Both the position numbers and the translations under genes were made by a program. Under the pieces are notes generated by a model. That model had not been told where the DNA came from and ran no database searches. It saw nothing but the letters and a program-made list of their open reading frames with translations. Below are positions 25,248-33,159 of a stretch of DNA of 33,436 nucleotides, piece after piece (position 1 is the stretch's first letter; each line of letters opens with the position of its first letter). Origin of the DNA: an uncultured Chloroflexota bacterium (GTDB taxonomy: Bacteria > Chloroflexota > Chloroflexia > Chloroflexales > Chloroflexaceae); the NCBI GenBank assembly GCA_937120965.1, contig CAKZKA010000040.1, positions 1 through 33,436 on the forward strand, read 5' to 3'.

Positions 25248-25576
25248 GCACATCAGGTGGTAGGGCGACAACCGATGTGAAGCCGGGTTGCAAAGGCGCG
25301 CGGATCACGATGGGCAAGGTTTCAACGAGCGCAGTCCGGGCAAGAAAGATCTTTTCCGGGCCCCCGGGTGCGGCGAGCGATCATTCGCCCCACCCGGTTC
25401 CCGCGCGCCCCGATGGATGTATCGTTTACTCCGGCCTGTCTCATACTTAAGGATGAGGCATCCACAGCCAGGTGGGCGCCAGATCGCCCCGTGCAACCCT
25501 ACCAGAGACCCATGCCGTCAGCGGCGGAAGGTGCTACGCTGGTGGCAGTACACTGGCCGCACCGGAGGAGAAGACA
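25248..25576. other. Divergent upstream region of ribXY and the ABC ATPase; no gene seen
   Basis: About 330 bp without coding signal or mosaic repeats, unusual for this window. It includes a small palindrome AAAGATCTTT (about 25346-25355) inside CCGG arms, and a -10-like TACACT (25549-25554) with no clear -35, about 23 bp upstream of the ATPase start at 25577. The ribosome binding site GGAGGAG precedes that start. Confidence 0.4.
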
Positions 25577-26734
25577 ATGTTCGGACGCTGGCTCAAACCA
25601 AACGGCGCGAACAGGTCGCGAACCGATACTGGCGGTCCCGGCCATCTGATCGATCTGCGGAACGTGGTCAAAACGTACCAGAGCGCTGCCGGGAGCTTCA
25701 CCGCCCTCAAGGGCGTCAACCTCACGGTAGACGCTGGTGAGTTCGTTGCCGTCATCGGCAAGTCGGGTTCCGGGAAGTCAACGCTGATCAATATGATCAC
25801 CGGCATTGACCGGCCCACCTCCGGCGAGGTCTTTGTCGGCGGCACGCCGGTACACACGCTTGGCGAGGGGCGCATGTCAGTCTGGCGCGGCAGGAACCTG
25901 GGGATCATCTTCCAGTTCTTCCAGTTGCTGCCTTCGCTCAGCGTTATTGAAAATGTCATGTTGCCGATGGACTTCTGCAACATGTACCGGCCCTCCGAAC
26001 GGCACGCCCGGGCGCTGCACTTGCTGGAGCAGGTTGAGATGGCCGATCAGGCCCATAAGCTGCCCTCGGCGATCTCCGGCGGTCAGCAGCAGCGGGTTGC
26101 CATTGCCCGCGCACTGGCCAATGACCCGCCGATCCTGATCGCCGACGAGCCGACCGGCAATCTCGATAGTAAGACCTCGGCTGCGGTGTTCCAACTCTTC
26201 GAGAATCTGGTCAATGCGGGCAAAACCATCGTGATGGTCACCCACGACAACGACCTGGCCCGACGCGCCACGCGCTCGGTGATCGTCTCCGACGGCGAGA
26301 TCGTCAACCAGTACCTCGCCAGGGCCCTGCCACGGCTCAGCCTCGACCAGTTGATCACCGTGACGCGGCAGATCGACCGGCTTACCTACGAGCCGGGCCA
26401 GCCGATTGTGCGTCAGGGCGCCGAGGCCGAGTACTTCTACATCATTACGAAGGGCCGGGTCGAGGTGATTATTGACCAGCCCGGGGGCGGCGAGCTGATC
26501 GCCGAGGTGCTGGGAGAAGGCCAGTACTTCGGCGAACAGGCGCTGCTCGGCGGCGGCGTGCGTAACGCGACGGTGCGCGCGGCCCACGATAACGGCGTGG
26601 TGGAGGTGGTCGCCCTGGACCGCAACGAGTTCCACGCCCTGCTGGCCGAGTCGGAAGGCACGCGCGCCGATGTCGAGCGGGTGGCTGCCGAGCGCCGCGC
26701 TGCCAACAGTGACGCGCGCGCTGCTCTAACTTGA
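25577..26734 (+). CDS. MacB/LolD-type ABC ATPase fused to a cyclic-nucleotide-binding domain
   Basis: A 385-residue protein of two parts. Residues 25-250 form an ABC ATPase: Walker [10 protein letters not shown] (61-69), Q-loop Gln113, signature ISGGQQQR (166-173), Walker B ILIADEP (186-192), H-loop His223 in VTHDNDL. Residues 255-365 form a CRP/cNMP-binding fold: [21 protein letters not shown] and the phosphate-binding cassette [18 protein letters not shown], keeping Glu320 and Arg329, the residues that contact a cyclic nucleotide in CRP and PKA. There is no DNA-binding domain. The start has GGAGGAG. Permease and fusion-protein genes follow on the same strand. Transport may thus be gated by a small ligand (inference). 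The TGA stop lies in the TGAACATA end of a mosaic repeat. Confidence 0.93.
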   Translation: MFGRWLKPNGANRSRTDTGGPGHLIDLRNVVKTYQSAAGSFTALKGVNLTVDAGEFVAVIGKSGSGKSTLINMITGIDRPTSGEVFVGGTPVHTLGEGRMSVWRGRNLGIIFQFFQLLPSLSVIENVMLPMDFCNMYRPSERHARALHLLEQVEMADQAHKLPSAISGGQQQRVAIARALANDPPILIADEPTGNLDSKTSAAVFQLFENLVNAGKTIVMVTHDNDLARRATRSVIVSDGEIVNQYLARALPRLSLDQLITVTRQIDRLTYEPGQPIVRQGAEAEYFYIITKGRVEVIIDQPGGGELIAEVLGEGQYFGEQALLGGGVRNATVRAAHDNGVVEVVALDRNEFHALLAESEGTRADVERVAAERRAANSDARAALT

Positions 26735-26880
26735 ACATATGGGGAAACCGGGTTTCCCCGTGCCTCTGCCCACCGGGGAGGCACGCCCTCCCCACCCGGA
26801 GCGTCTGGGAGGGCTGCTCCCTCCCAGGAAACACCCCGCTGTTCATCCTGGCAGTGTGCGGCTGCGCCGCACCAACGGCT
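26732..26880. repeat. Mosaic palindromic repeat between ATPase and permease genes
   Basis: TGAACATAT (26732-26740), GGGGAAACCGGGTTTCCCC (26741-26759), GGGAGGGC-TGC-TCCCTCCC (about 26808-26826), and TGTGCGGCTGCGCCGCA (about 26857-26873). It is internal to the transporter operon. Confidence 0.85.
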
Positions 26881-26889
26881 GAAAGGGAG

Positions 26890-29286
26890 ATGCCTGTGCT
26901 CGCACCACGCTGGCGTAAAGTGCTCGGCGATCTCTGGAGCAACAAGACCCGCACGCTGCTGGTTGTGCTCGCTATTGCCATTGGCGTCTTTGCCATCGGT
27001 ATGGTCTCCGGCGGGCGCGCCATCCTGATGCGCGACCTTAACGGCGACTGGAATGCCACCAATCCGGCCAGTGCCTCGATTGCGGCCAACGATATTGACG
27101 ACGACCTGGTGCAGACCATCCGGCGTATGCCCGGCGTCGCCGAGGCCCAGGCCACGCGCAGCGTCACCGTGCGCGCGCTGACGCCCGGCGGCGAGTGGAA
27201 GGACCTGCAACTCCAGGTTGTTGGCAAGGTCGAGGACCTGCGGATGTACGTCCCGACGCCCCTCAGTGGCCAGTGGCCGCCCCCGCGCCGCACGATCGTG
27301 CTCGAACGGGCCGCCCTGCCTTTCCTGGGCGCCGCCGAGGGCCAGATGCTGCGCATCGAACGACGCGATGGCAAGCAGTTGGACCTGCTGGTGAGCGGCG
27401 TGGTCTATAACCTCGGCAGCGGCTTCCCGACCGCGCTGGCCAATATCGGCTACGGCTATATCAGCGACCAGTCGGCCGAACTGCTCGGCGTGCCGCCCGG
27501 CTACAACTCGGTGGATATTCTGGTGGCCGACCATCGCTACGACCAGGAGTATGTGCGCGCCATCGCTGAGCAGGTGGAGGACAAGATCGAGAAAAGCGGG
27601 CGGGTCTCGGGGGGCATCTTCATCAGCAAGCCGGGCGTCTACCCCGCCGATGATTTTGTGCAGGCCTTTACGCTGCTGCTGAGCATCATCGGTCTCTTCG
27701 CCCTGTTGTTGAGCGGCTTTCTGGTGATCAACACAATCAGCGCCCTGCTTACCCAGCAGATCCGTCAGATCGGGGTGATGAAGGCAATTGGCGCGCGCAA
27801 CAGCGATATTGTGCAACTCTATCTGGTGACGGTGCTGGCCTTTGGCGCGCTCTCGCTGATCATCGCCATTCCCCTCGGCGTACTGGGCGCCTGGGGCCTG
27901 GCCGCCTTCTTCGTGGGGCTGTTCAACTTCAACATCTCCAGCGTGGCCCCCACACCCGCGGTCCTCGCCCAGCAGATCGCCGCGGGTTTGCTGATCCCGG
28001 TGCTGGCGGCGCTGGTGCCGATCATCAGCGGTACGCGCGTGACCGTGCGCGAGGCCATTGGTAGCTATGGGCTGGGCAAGGGCCGATTCGGGCGCAGCCC
28101 CCTCGACCGGATGCTGGAGCGTATCCGCTTCCTCTCCCGGCCGATGCTGCTCTCACTCCGTAACACCTTCCGCCGCAAGGGCCGCCTGGCGCTTACCCTG
28201 TCTACCCTGACCCTGGCCGGCCTGATCTTTATGGCCGTGATCAGCCAGCGGGTGAGCCTCTACACCACTATTGACAGGGTCTACCAGCAGCTCAACATTG
28301 ATGTCTTTATCTCGATGAACCGGCCCTACCGCACCACGGTGCTCGATCAGCTCGCCACGTTGCCCGGCGTGGTGGATGTGGAGTACTGGAATGGCTACAG
28401 CGCGCGGGTGATTGAAGCCGGCAACCGGGAGAGCAGTGACACCTACAGCGTCATTGCCGCACCCGCCGATGGCGATGCGCTGCGCGTGCAGATTGACGAG
28501 GGTCGCTGGCTTCTCCCTGACGACTACGGGGCAGTGGTGCTCACCAGCGATTATCTGGCCGACTACCCCGGCGCCCGCGTGGGCGATGTGGTGCGGATCA
28601 AGGTGGCGGGCAAAGAACTGTCCATGACCGTGGTGGGCCTCTCGCGAACACCCTTCCCGATTGCAGCCATCTACGTCAATCTGCCGACCTTCAGCCGGCA
28701 GATGGGCGACACGGGCATGGCCACCGAGGTGCGCCTGATCACCGACCAGCGTGACCCGGCCACGCAGGAGCGGGTGGCTGCGGCTGCGGGCGAGTTGCTC
28801 AAGCGTCAGGGTCTCGAAGTCGGCTTTACCCGCACCCTGGCCCAGTTCCGCGCCCAGAACAGCATCGGCATTGACATGATTATCTTCTTCCTCCTGCTGA
28901 TGGCCGCGCTGCTGGCGCTGGTAGGAGGACTGGGCCTGATGGGCACGATGAGCATCAATGTCCTCGAGCGCACCCGCGAGATCGGCGTAATGCGCGCGAT
29001 TGGCGCAGGCAACTGGGCCATCCAGCGCATTGTGATCGCCGAGGGCGTGCTTATCGGTCTGATCAGTTGGATCATTGGCGCTATGCTGGCCGCCCCGGTC
29101 AGCTTCGCTATGAACCAGGGACTGGCGGCCATTTTCCAGGCCAACAACTCGTTTGCCTTCGTGTTCTCGTTCATCGGCGTGGCCCAGTGGCTGGGGATTG
29201 TGGTCGTTCTGGCGACCGTTGCCAGTTTCCTGCCCGCCTGGAACGCCTCGCGGGTCACCGTGCGCGACGTGCTGGCCTACGAATAG
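26890..29286 (+). CDS. FtsX/MacB-type ABC transporter permease
   Basis: A 798-residue membrane protein with the same duplicated FtsX architecture as the 11767-14154 protein: first helix in TRTLLVVLAIAIGVFAIG, FtsX domain 1 around TISALLTQQIRQIGVMKAIGAR (about residues 265-395), an internal helix LALTLSTLTLAGLIFMAVI, and FtsX domain 2 around MSINVLERTREIGVMRAIGAG (about 670-795), ending TVRDVLAYE. Extracytoplasmic loops lie between. The ATG at 26890 abuts AAAGGGAG; GTG at 26896 has better spacing and may be the real start. It lies between the ATPase and membrane-fusion genes and is their transmembrane partner. Substrate is unknown. Confidence 0.92.
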   Translation: MPVLAPRWRKVLGDLWSNKTRTLLVVLAIAIGVFAIGMVSGGRAILMRDLNGDWNATNPASASIAANDIDDDLVQTIRRMPGVAEAQATRSVTVRALTPGGEWKDLQLQVVGKVEDLRMYVPTPLSGQWPPPRRTIVLERAALPFLGAAEGQMLRIERRDGKQLDLLVSGVVYNLGSGFPTALANIGYGYISDQSAELLGVPPGYNSVDILVADHRYDQEYVRAIAEQVEDKIEKSGRVSGGIFISKPGVYPADDFVQAFTLLLSIIGLFALLLSGFLVINTISALLTQQIRQIGVMKAIGARNSDIVQLYLVTVLAFGALSLIIAIPLGVLGAWGLAAFFVGLFNFNISSVAPTPAVLAQQIAAGLLIPVLAALVPIISGTRVTVREAIGSYGLGKGRFGRSPLDRMLERIRFLSRPMLLSLRNTFRRKGRLALTLSTLTLAGLIFMAVISQRVSLYTTIDRVYQQLNIDVFISMNRPYRTTVLDQLATLPGVVDVEYWNGYSARVIEAGNRESSDTYSVIAAPADGDALRVQIDEGRWLLPDDYGAVVLTSDYLADYPGARVGDVVRIKVAGKELSMTVVGLSRTPFPIAAIYVNLPTFSRQMGDTGMATEVRLITDQRDPATQERVAAAAGELLKRQGLEVGFTRTLAQFRAQNSIGIDMIIFFLLLMAALLALVGGLGLMGTMSINVLERTREIGVMRAIGAGNWAIQRIVIAEGVLIGLISWIIGAMLAAPVSFAMNQGLAAIFQANNSFAFVFSFIGVAQWLGIVVVLATVASFLPAWNASRVTVRDVLAYE

Positions 29287-29552
29287 GCGGCGCACAACCC
29301 GGAGGCGATGCGTGTCGTTTTTCTGTCGAACATTCCGTACAACCCGAGCTGCGATAGTGCACGGTAATGCCCGGGATCGTGATCCGCAACCCAGAATCGG
29401 CAATCTAAAATGGTATCACTCTGCGGTGCTGGTGGGCGCGCGTGGGAAGGCTCGGAGAGGTTGCAGGCCCCTCTGCGCAAGCGCCAGACACACCATCAAC
29501 GTTTGAGCCTAGCGGCTACCTTCCGGTAGCTTGAGAAAAGGAGCCTACCGCG
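29287..29552. other. Gap between permease and membrane-fusion genes
   Basis: No gene. It contains a solo end of the MITE-like element (GGCAATCTAAAATGGTAT, ending at 29416) and, next to the following ribosome binding site, three short complementary segments: GCTACC (29515-29520), GGTAGC (29525-29530) and CTACC (29545-29549). Confidence 0.45.
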
Positions 29553-31031
29553 ATGCGGAAGATCCTCATCAGTACCATAACCGGCCTGGTCCTGGCCGGC
29601 CTGGTGGCCTGTTCCGTTCCCACCTCAGAGACGCAACCGCCCCAGCCGACGGTACTACCGGCGGTGCAGGCCGGAAGCACGGTGATCGCCGAAGGCAAGG
29701 TCGTTCCGGCCAGCAGCGTCAATTTGAGCTTCGAGACCAGCGGTACCGTGGCGGAGATTTTGATCAAGGAAGGTGACACCGTACAGGCCGGCTCGCCCCT
29801 GGCTCGCCTCGATACCCGCGACCTGAGCCTGCGGGTCGAGCAGGCGCAGGTCAACCTGGAGCAGGCGCAGGCCGACTACGACCGGCTGCTGGAGGGGGCC
29901 ACCCCCGAGCAGGTTGCGGCTGTCGAGGCCGAGATTGCCCGCGCGCGGGGCCAGTTGCAGGCCACCGTGGGTGGCGTCACCCCGGCGGATGTTGCTGCGG
30001 CCCGGGCCGAACTGGAGAGTGCCCGCGCCCGCCTGGCCGAGTTGCAGGCCGGTCCCAGGGCCCCCGACGTGGCTTCGGCCCAGGCTGCGGTAGACCAGGC
30101 GCGCATCGGTCTGCAACAGCAGCGCGATGCGCTGGCACAGGCGCGGATCACCGCCGAATTGAACCTGGAGCGGGCCGCCAACGCTCTGCGCAACGCCCAG
30201 GACGAGTACAGCCGCGTCTACTGGCAGAACCGCGAGCGTGAGAAACTACCCGGCGAACTGCCGCAGGAGTTCCGCGACCGTGAGGCCGCCGCGCAGCGGG
30301 CGGTGGAGGATGGCGAGACGGCCATGGCCCAGGCCCAACTGACCCTCGAGCAGGCCCGGCAGGCTGAGATCACCGGCATCCAGGCCGCCGAGGCCACCCT
30401 GCGCGACGCCGAGGCGCGCTATGCGCGCCTGGTCAGCCCGGCCGAGGCCGATGCCATCGCGGCGGCGCGGTCACAGATCGCTGCGGCAGAGGCGCGCCTG
30501 GCGCGGCTCGGTGGTGCGGAGCGCGCGGGCAACGTGGCTGCCGCCGAGGCCGGCGTGCGCAACGCCGAGGCGCGCCTGGCCGAGTTGCAGGCCGCTCCCA
30601 CCGACGCCACCCTCAGCGCCGCAGCGGCCCGCGTGCGCGGCGCCGAGGTGGCCCTCAAACAGGCCCAACTCGCCCTGGAACGGGCCACTCTGGAGGCCCC
30701 CATCGCTGGCACAGTAGCCGAATTGAACCTCAAGATCGGCGAAGTTGCCAGCCCAACCACCCCTGCCGTTGTGCTGGCCGATCTGCGCAACTGGCAGATT
30801 GAGACCGAGGACCTCACCGAGTTGAGCGTGGTGCAGATCCGTGAAGGCGACCCGGTACGGATCACTTTTGACGCCCTGCCCGGCTTTGAGTTGCCCGGCG
30901 CCGTGGCGCGGATCAAACCTCTGGGTAAGAACCGCCAGGGCGACATCGTTTACACCATCGTGGTCAAGCCCACCAGTTGGGACGAGCGGCTGCGCTGGAA
31001 TATGACCGCCTCGGTGGCGATTGGGGGGTGA
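29553..31031 (+). CDS. Lipoprotein membrane-fusion protein (HlyD/MacA-like)
   Basis: A 492-residue exported adaptor. A lipoprotein signal ends in LVAC (Cys20). A biotinyl-lipoyl-like half-motif (VNLSFETSGTVAEILIKEGD, about 50-70) is followed by a very long alpha-helical coiled-coil region (about 85-375) made of degenerate repeats such as EARLAELQA and YDRLLEGATPEQVAA. The lipoyl domain is completed by LEAPIAGTVAELNLKIGE, and a beta-barrel segment follows (EGDPVRITFDALPG). The start has AAAAGGAG upstream. It is the third component after the ATPase and permease, making a MacAB-like set. No outer-membrane channel gene is present, consistent with a single-membrane cell envelope (inference). Confidence 0.92.
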   Translation: MRKILISTITGLVLAGLVACSVPTSETQPPQPTVLPAVQAGSTVIAEGKVVPASSVNLSFETSGTVAEILIKEGDTVQAGSPLARLDTRDLSLRVEQAQVNLEQAQADYDRLLEGATPEQVAAVEAEIARARGQLQATVGGVTPADVAAARAELESARARLAELQAGPRAPDVASAQAAVDQARIGLQQQRDALAQARITAELNLERAANALRNAQDEYSRVYWQNREREKLPGELPQEFRDREAAAQRAVEDGETAMAQAQLTLEQARQAEITGIQAAEATLRDAEARYARLVSPAEADAIAAARSQIAAAEARLARLGGAERAGNVAAAEAGVRNAEARLAELQAAPTDATLSAAAARVRGAEVALKQAQLALERATLEAPIAGTVAELNLKIGEVASPTTPAVVLADLRNWQIETEDLTELSVVQIREGDPVRITFDALPGFELPGAVARIKPLGKNRQGDIVYTIVVKPTSWDERLRWNMTASVAIGG

Positions 31032-31190
31032 GGACACGCAGCGCATCAGGACGCCATCCGCCAAAAACTCTACACCTGAAAGCCCCGCCTCCCCCCGTTG
31101 GGGGAGGCGCCTGGTTCCCTCTCCCGGCGGGGAAGGGTGCGGGAAGGGACGGTTCAGCACGCAACGGCGCTATACAGCATAGCCCTTCTG
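31032..31190. repeat. Degenerate repeat remnants after the membrane-fusion gene
   Basis: CCATCCGCCAAAAACTCTAC at about 31056-31075 recurs with few changes from the region downstream of hppA (about 6179). A CCTCCCCCCGTTGGGGGAGG hairpin follows at about 31088-31107 and may act as a terminator, though without a U-tract. Confidence 0.45.
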
Positions 31191-31287
31191 ATACCAATTA
31201 CCGTTGATGATGCCGCATTGCCTGAAGCGATTTCAGGCGTTGTGCTGCCCAGCGTGGCAATCCACAATCCAAAATCTAAAATGGTAT
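31191..31287. mobile_element. MITE-like element, copy 2 (~97 bp)
   Basis: Ends ATACCAATTA and AAAATGGTAT form imperfect terminal inverted repeats; in the opposite orientation it shares the arm TAGATTTTGGATTG with the copy at 3234-3337. The flanks are CTGA on the left and TGAAACC on the right, again giving TGA on both sides. Non-coding. The middle of the two copies differs, so the boundary is inferred from the ends. Confidence 0.5.
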
Positions 31288-31350
31288 GAAACCATGCCTG
31301 ACGAGACGTTGTCCCGGCGGCAGGACCTGAACCGTGCTGGAGAAAGCCAC

Positions 31351-31767
31351 ATGCCCCTGAACGCCTACTCTGAAGCCGTTCGTCGCGCCATTGCCGAACA
31401 GTTCCCGGAACTGCTGCCCGAGCTTCGCGAACAGGCCAATGGCTCGCTGCTGATCGAGTTACAATCGCCGTCCGGACGCCAGTTCTGGCTGAGCACGGGC
31501 GGCGATGAGGTAACCGTGGGGTTTGACCTGCATCACCTGCACTTTGGCAGTCCGCTGAACCCCGATGCCGACGATGATGTGGCCCGGGCAAGCGCGTATA
31601 TCCGCAATCTGATGAGCGGGCGCTACCGGATCGCCGTATGGAAGCGCGGCGGGCGCTTTGTGATGTCCGAAACGATAGAGGGAACGACCGTTCCACCGCT
31701 TGAGTCGCGTTCGTGGATCGAGCGAAAGTTGCTGCGTGGCTGTTCAGCCGAGGTCTACGGCTGGTAG
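31351..31767 (+). CDS. Small hypothetical protein
   Basis: A 138-residue soluble protein I do not recognise. It is rich in charged residues, starts MPLNAYSEAVRRAIAEQF, has a predicted helix-then-strands pattern (LLIELQSPSGRQFWLS, DEVTVGFDLHHLHFG) and ends with strands around YRIAVWKRGGRFVMSETIEG. No signal peptide or membrane segment. ATG at 31351 is chosen for GGAGA eight bases upstream; an in-frame ATG at 31294, at the edge of the MITE-like element, lacks such a site. The alternating strand pattern recalls small immunity or SUKH-like folds, but that is only an impression. It is followed by a dense palindrome array. Confidence 0.7.
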   Translation: MPLNAYSEAVRRAIAEQFPELLPELREQANGSLLIELQSPSGRQFWLSTGGDEVTVGFDLHHLHFGSPLNPDADDDVARASAYIRNLMSGRYRIAVWKRGGRFVMSETIEGTTVPPLESRSWIERKLLRGCSAEVYGW

Positions 31768-32168
31768 TGTAGAGACGCAGCGCCGCTGCGTCTCTACGCC
31801 CAAACCCTCCCCGTGGGCGGGCTGTTTCCTGGGAGGGGGCAGGGGCGCGGCGCCGCCGCGCCCCTACGCCCAAACCCTCCCGCGGGCGGGTTGGTTCCTG
31901 GGAGGGGGCAGGGGCGCGGCGCCGCCGCCGCGCCCCTACGCCCAAACCCTCCCGCGGGCGGGCTATGTTCACATCAGTCATCCATGCGGCTATGCCGCAC
32001 AACGCCGGAATGAAAATAATTATTCTTGGGAGGGCACAGCCCTCCCTAACCCTCCCCGCGGGCGGGTTGGTTCCTGGGAGGGGGCAGGGGCGCGGCGCCG
32101 CCGCGCCCCTACGCCCAAACCCTCCCGCGGGCGGGCTATGTTCACGTTAGCCGTCCACGTGGCTGCGC
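31768..32168. repeat. Tandem array of long GC palindromes
   Basis: Four or five copies of a ~70-bp unit. Palindromes lie at 31769-31797 (arms GTAGAGACGCAGCG), 31839-31867, 31908-31939 (three extra bases at the centre) and 32084-32112 (arms like GCAGGGGCGCGGCG / CGCCGCGCCCCTAC). Each is followed by CGCCCAAACCCTCCC and CGGGCGGG. A full mosaic unit (CTATGTTCACATCAG, TGCGGCTATGCCGCA, AT linker, GGGAGGGC-ACA-GCCCTCCC) lies at about 31963-32046. The last module (GCAGCC near 32160) is truncated by the stop codon of the next gene. Confidence 0.88.
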
Positions 32169-33146
32169 TTACCTCACCAGCTCCGGGCGCAGCACGTAGG
32201 CCCACCAGTTGTTGAGCACGTCATCGGTTTCGCCGGCGGCGCGGGGCAGGTGCGCCAGCCACCACAGGTGGTGCAGGCGCATATCGCCCCCGCCCCACTC
32301 GCTGGCGTCCACCATCCGTGGCGGGGCGCTGAGGTCGGGGAAGTGGTACCAGGCATCGGCGTAACACACAACCGGGCGCGGGTTGCCCCAGTCGTAGTCA
32401 GCGAGACTGTTGGGCGCAAAGTGGACATTGCCGCACTCGGCGCGACCGGGGTGGGTCAGGTCGTAGCGGGTGAAACGTTCCCACAGATTGCGTTCGCCGC
32501 GATGCCCGCGATAGACGTGGGCCATAATCGACTCGACACGGTGGCCGAAGTTCTCCAGCATGCAGCCGACATCGCGCTCGTAGTTGAACCCCATCACCAC
32601 GAAGCGCCGGTCACAGCGCTCGCTGCCCGCCAGGGGTGGCGAGTTGCACCAGAAGGCGCCCGCGCCGGCCATATGGCTCTCGTAGTAACCGGCGTAGGGA
32701 AAGGCAAAGAGCCAGACCTCATCAATCTCGCCCGTCAGCACCTTCGGCGTAATGGCAAACTCGTCGAGGAGGCGAGTGTAGTCGGCTGCGTCGGGCTGGT
32801 GGAAGCCGCCCCGGCGCGCCCAGCAGGCCAGGTAGTGCTCGTCGTCGTAGACGAAGCCGTCGATCTTCGCCGGGTAACCGTCTACCACGTGGTGTTCAAC
32901 GATAGCGTAGCGGGCAATGCCCCCCGAGCAGGCGTGCAGATCGGCGATATACTGGCGCGCCAGGGCGTCAGGGTCGTGCCAGCCGAAATGCTGGTGCAGC
33001 CGCCGTCCGCCACGGCTTTCCAGCACCGGGTCGTGAACGATCATCGCCACGCGGAGGTCAATCGGCGCAACGGCGGTGGGGCGCTGCGGGACGATGGGCG
33101 CCGTTGGCGCGGGCGGGCGACGCTTGCCGAATAACCAGTCAAACAT
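32169..33146 (-). CDS. Conserved-looking hypothetical protein, 325 residues
   Basis: A protein I cannot assign. The N-terminus MFDWLFGKRRPP is followed by a Pro/Ala/Thr-rich linker to about residue 30 and then a folded region rich in His, Trp, Tyr and acidic residues (LHQHFGWHDPDAL, YAIVEHHVVDGYP, FAFPYAGYYESHMAG, WYHFPDLSAPP). No signal peptide or membrane helix is evident. Composition and even motif spread suggest a globular enzyme-like domain, possibly metal-dependent, but no catalytic motif was identified. The ribosome binding site is weak (CAGG), and a mosaic repeat begins 16 bp upstream of the start codon. Base usage matches the neighbours, so it is likely a real gene. Confidence 0.75.
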   Translation of the reverse strand: MFDWLFGKRRPPAPTAPIVPQRPTAVAPIDLRVAMIVHDPVLESRGGRRLHQHFGWHDPDALARQYIADLHACSGGIARYAIVEHHVVDGYPAKIDGFVYDDEHYLACWARRGGFHQPDAADYTRLLDEFAITPKVLTGEIDEVWLFAFPYAGYYESHMAGAGAFWCNSPPLAGSERCDRRFVVMGFNYERDVGCMLENFGHRVESIMAHVYRGHRGERNLWERFTRYDLTHPGRAECGNVHFAPNSLADYDWGNPRPVVCYADAWYHFPDLSAPPRMVDASEWGGGDMRLHHLWWLAHLPRAAGETDDVLNNWWAYVLRPELVR

Positions 33147-33159
33147 AGCCTGTGTTCAT

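Noticed and set aside
31768-32168. CRISPR array
   Set aside because: The repeated unit is a long palindrome with conserved, not unique, sequence between copies; period is about 70 bp and there is no cas gene.
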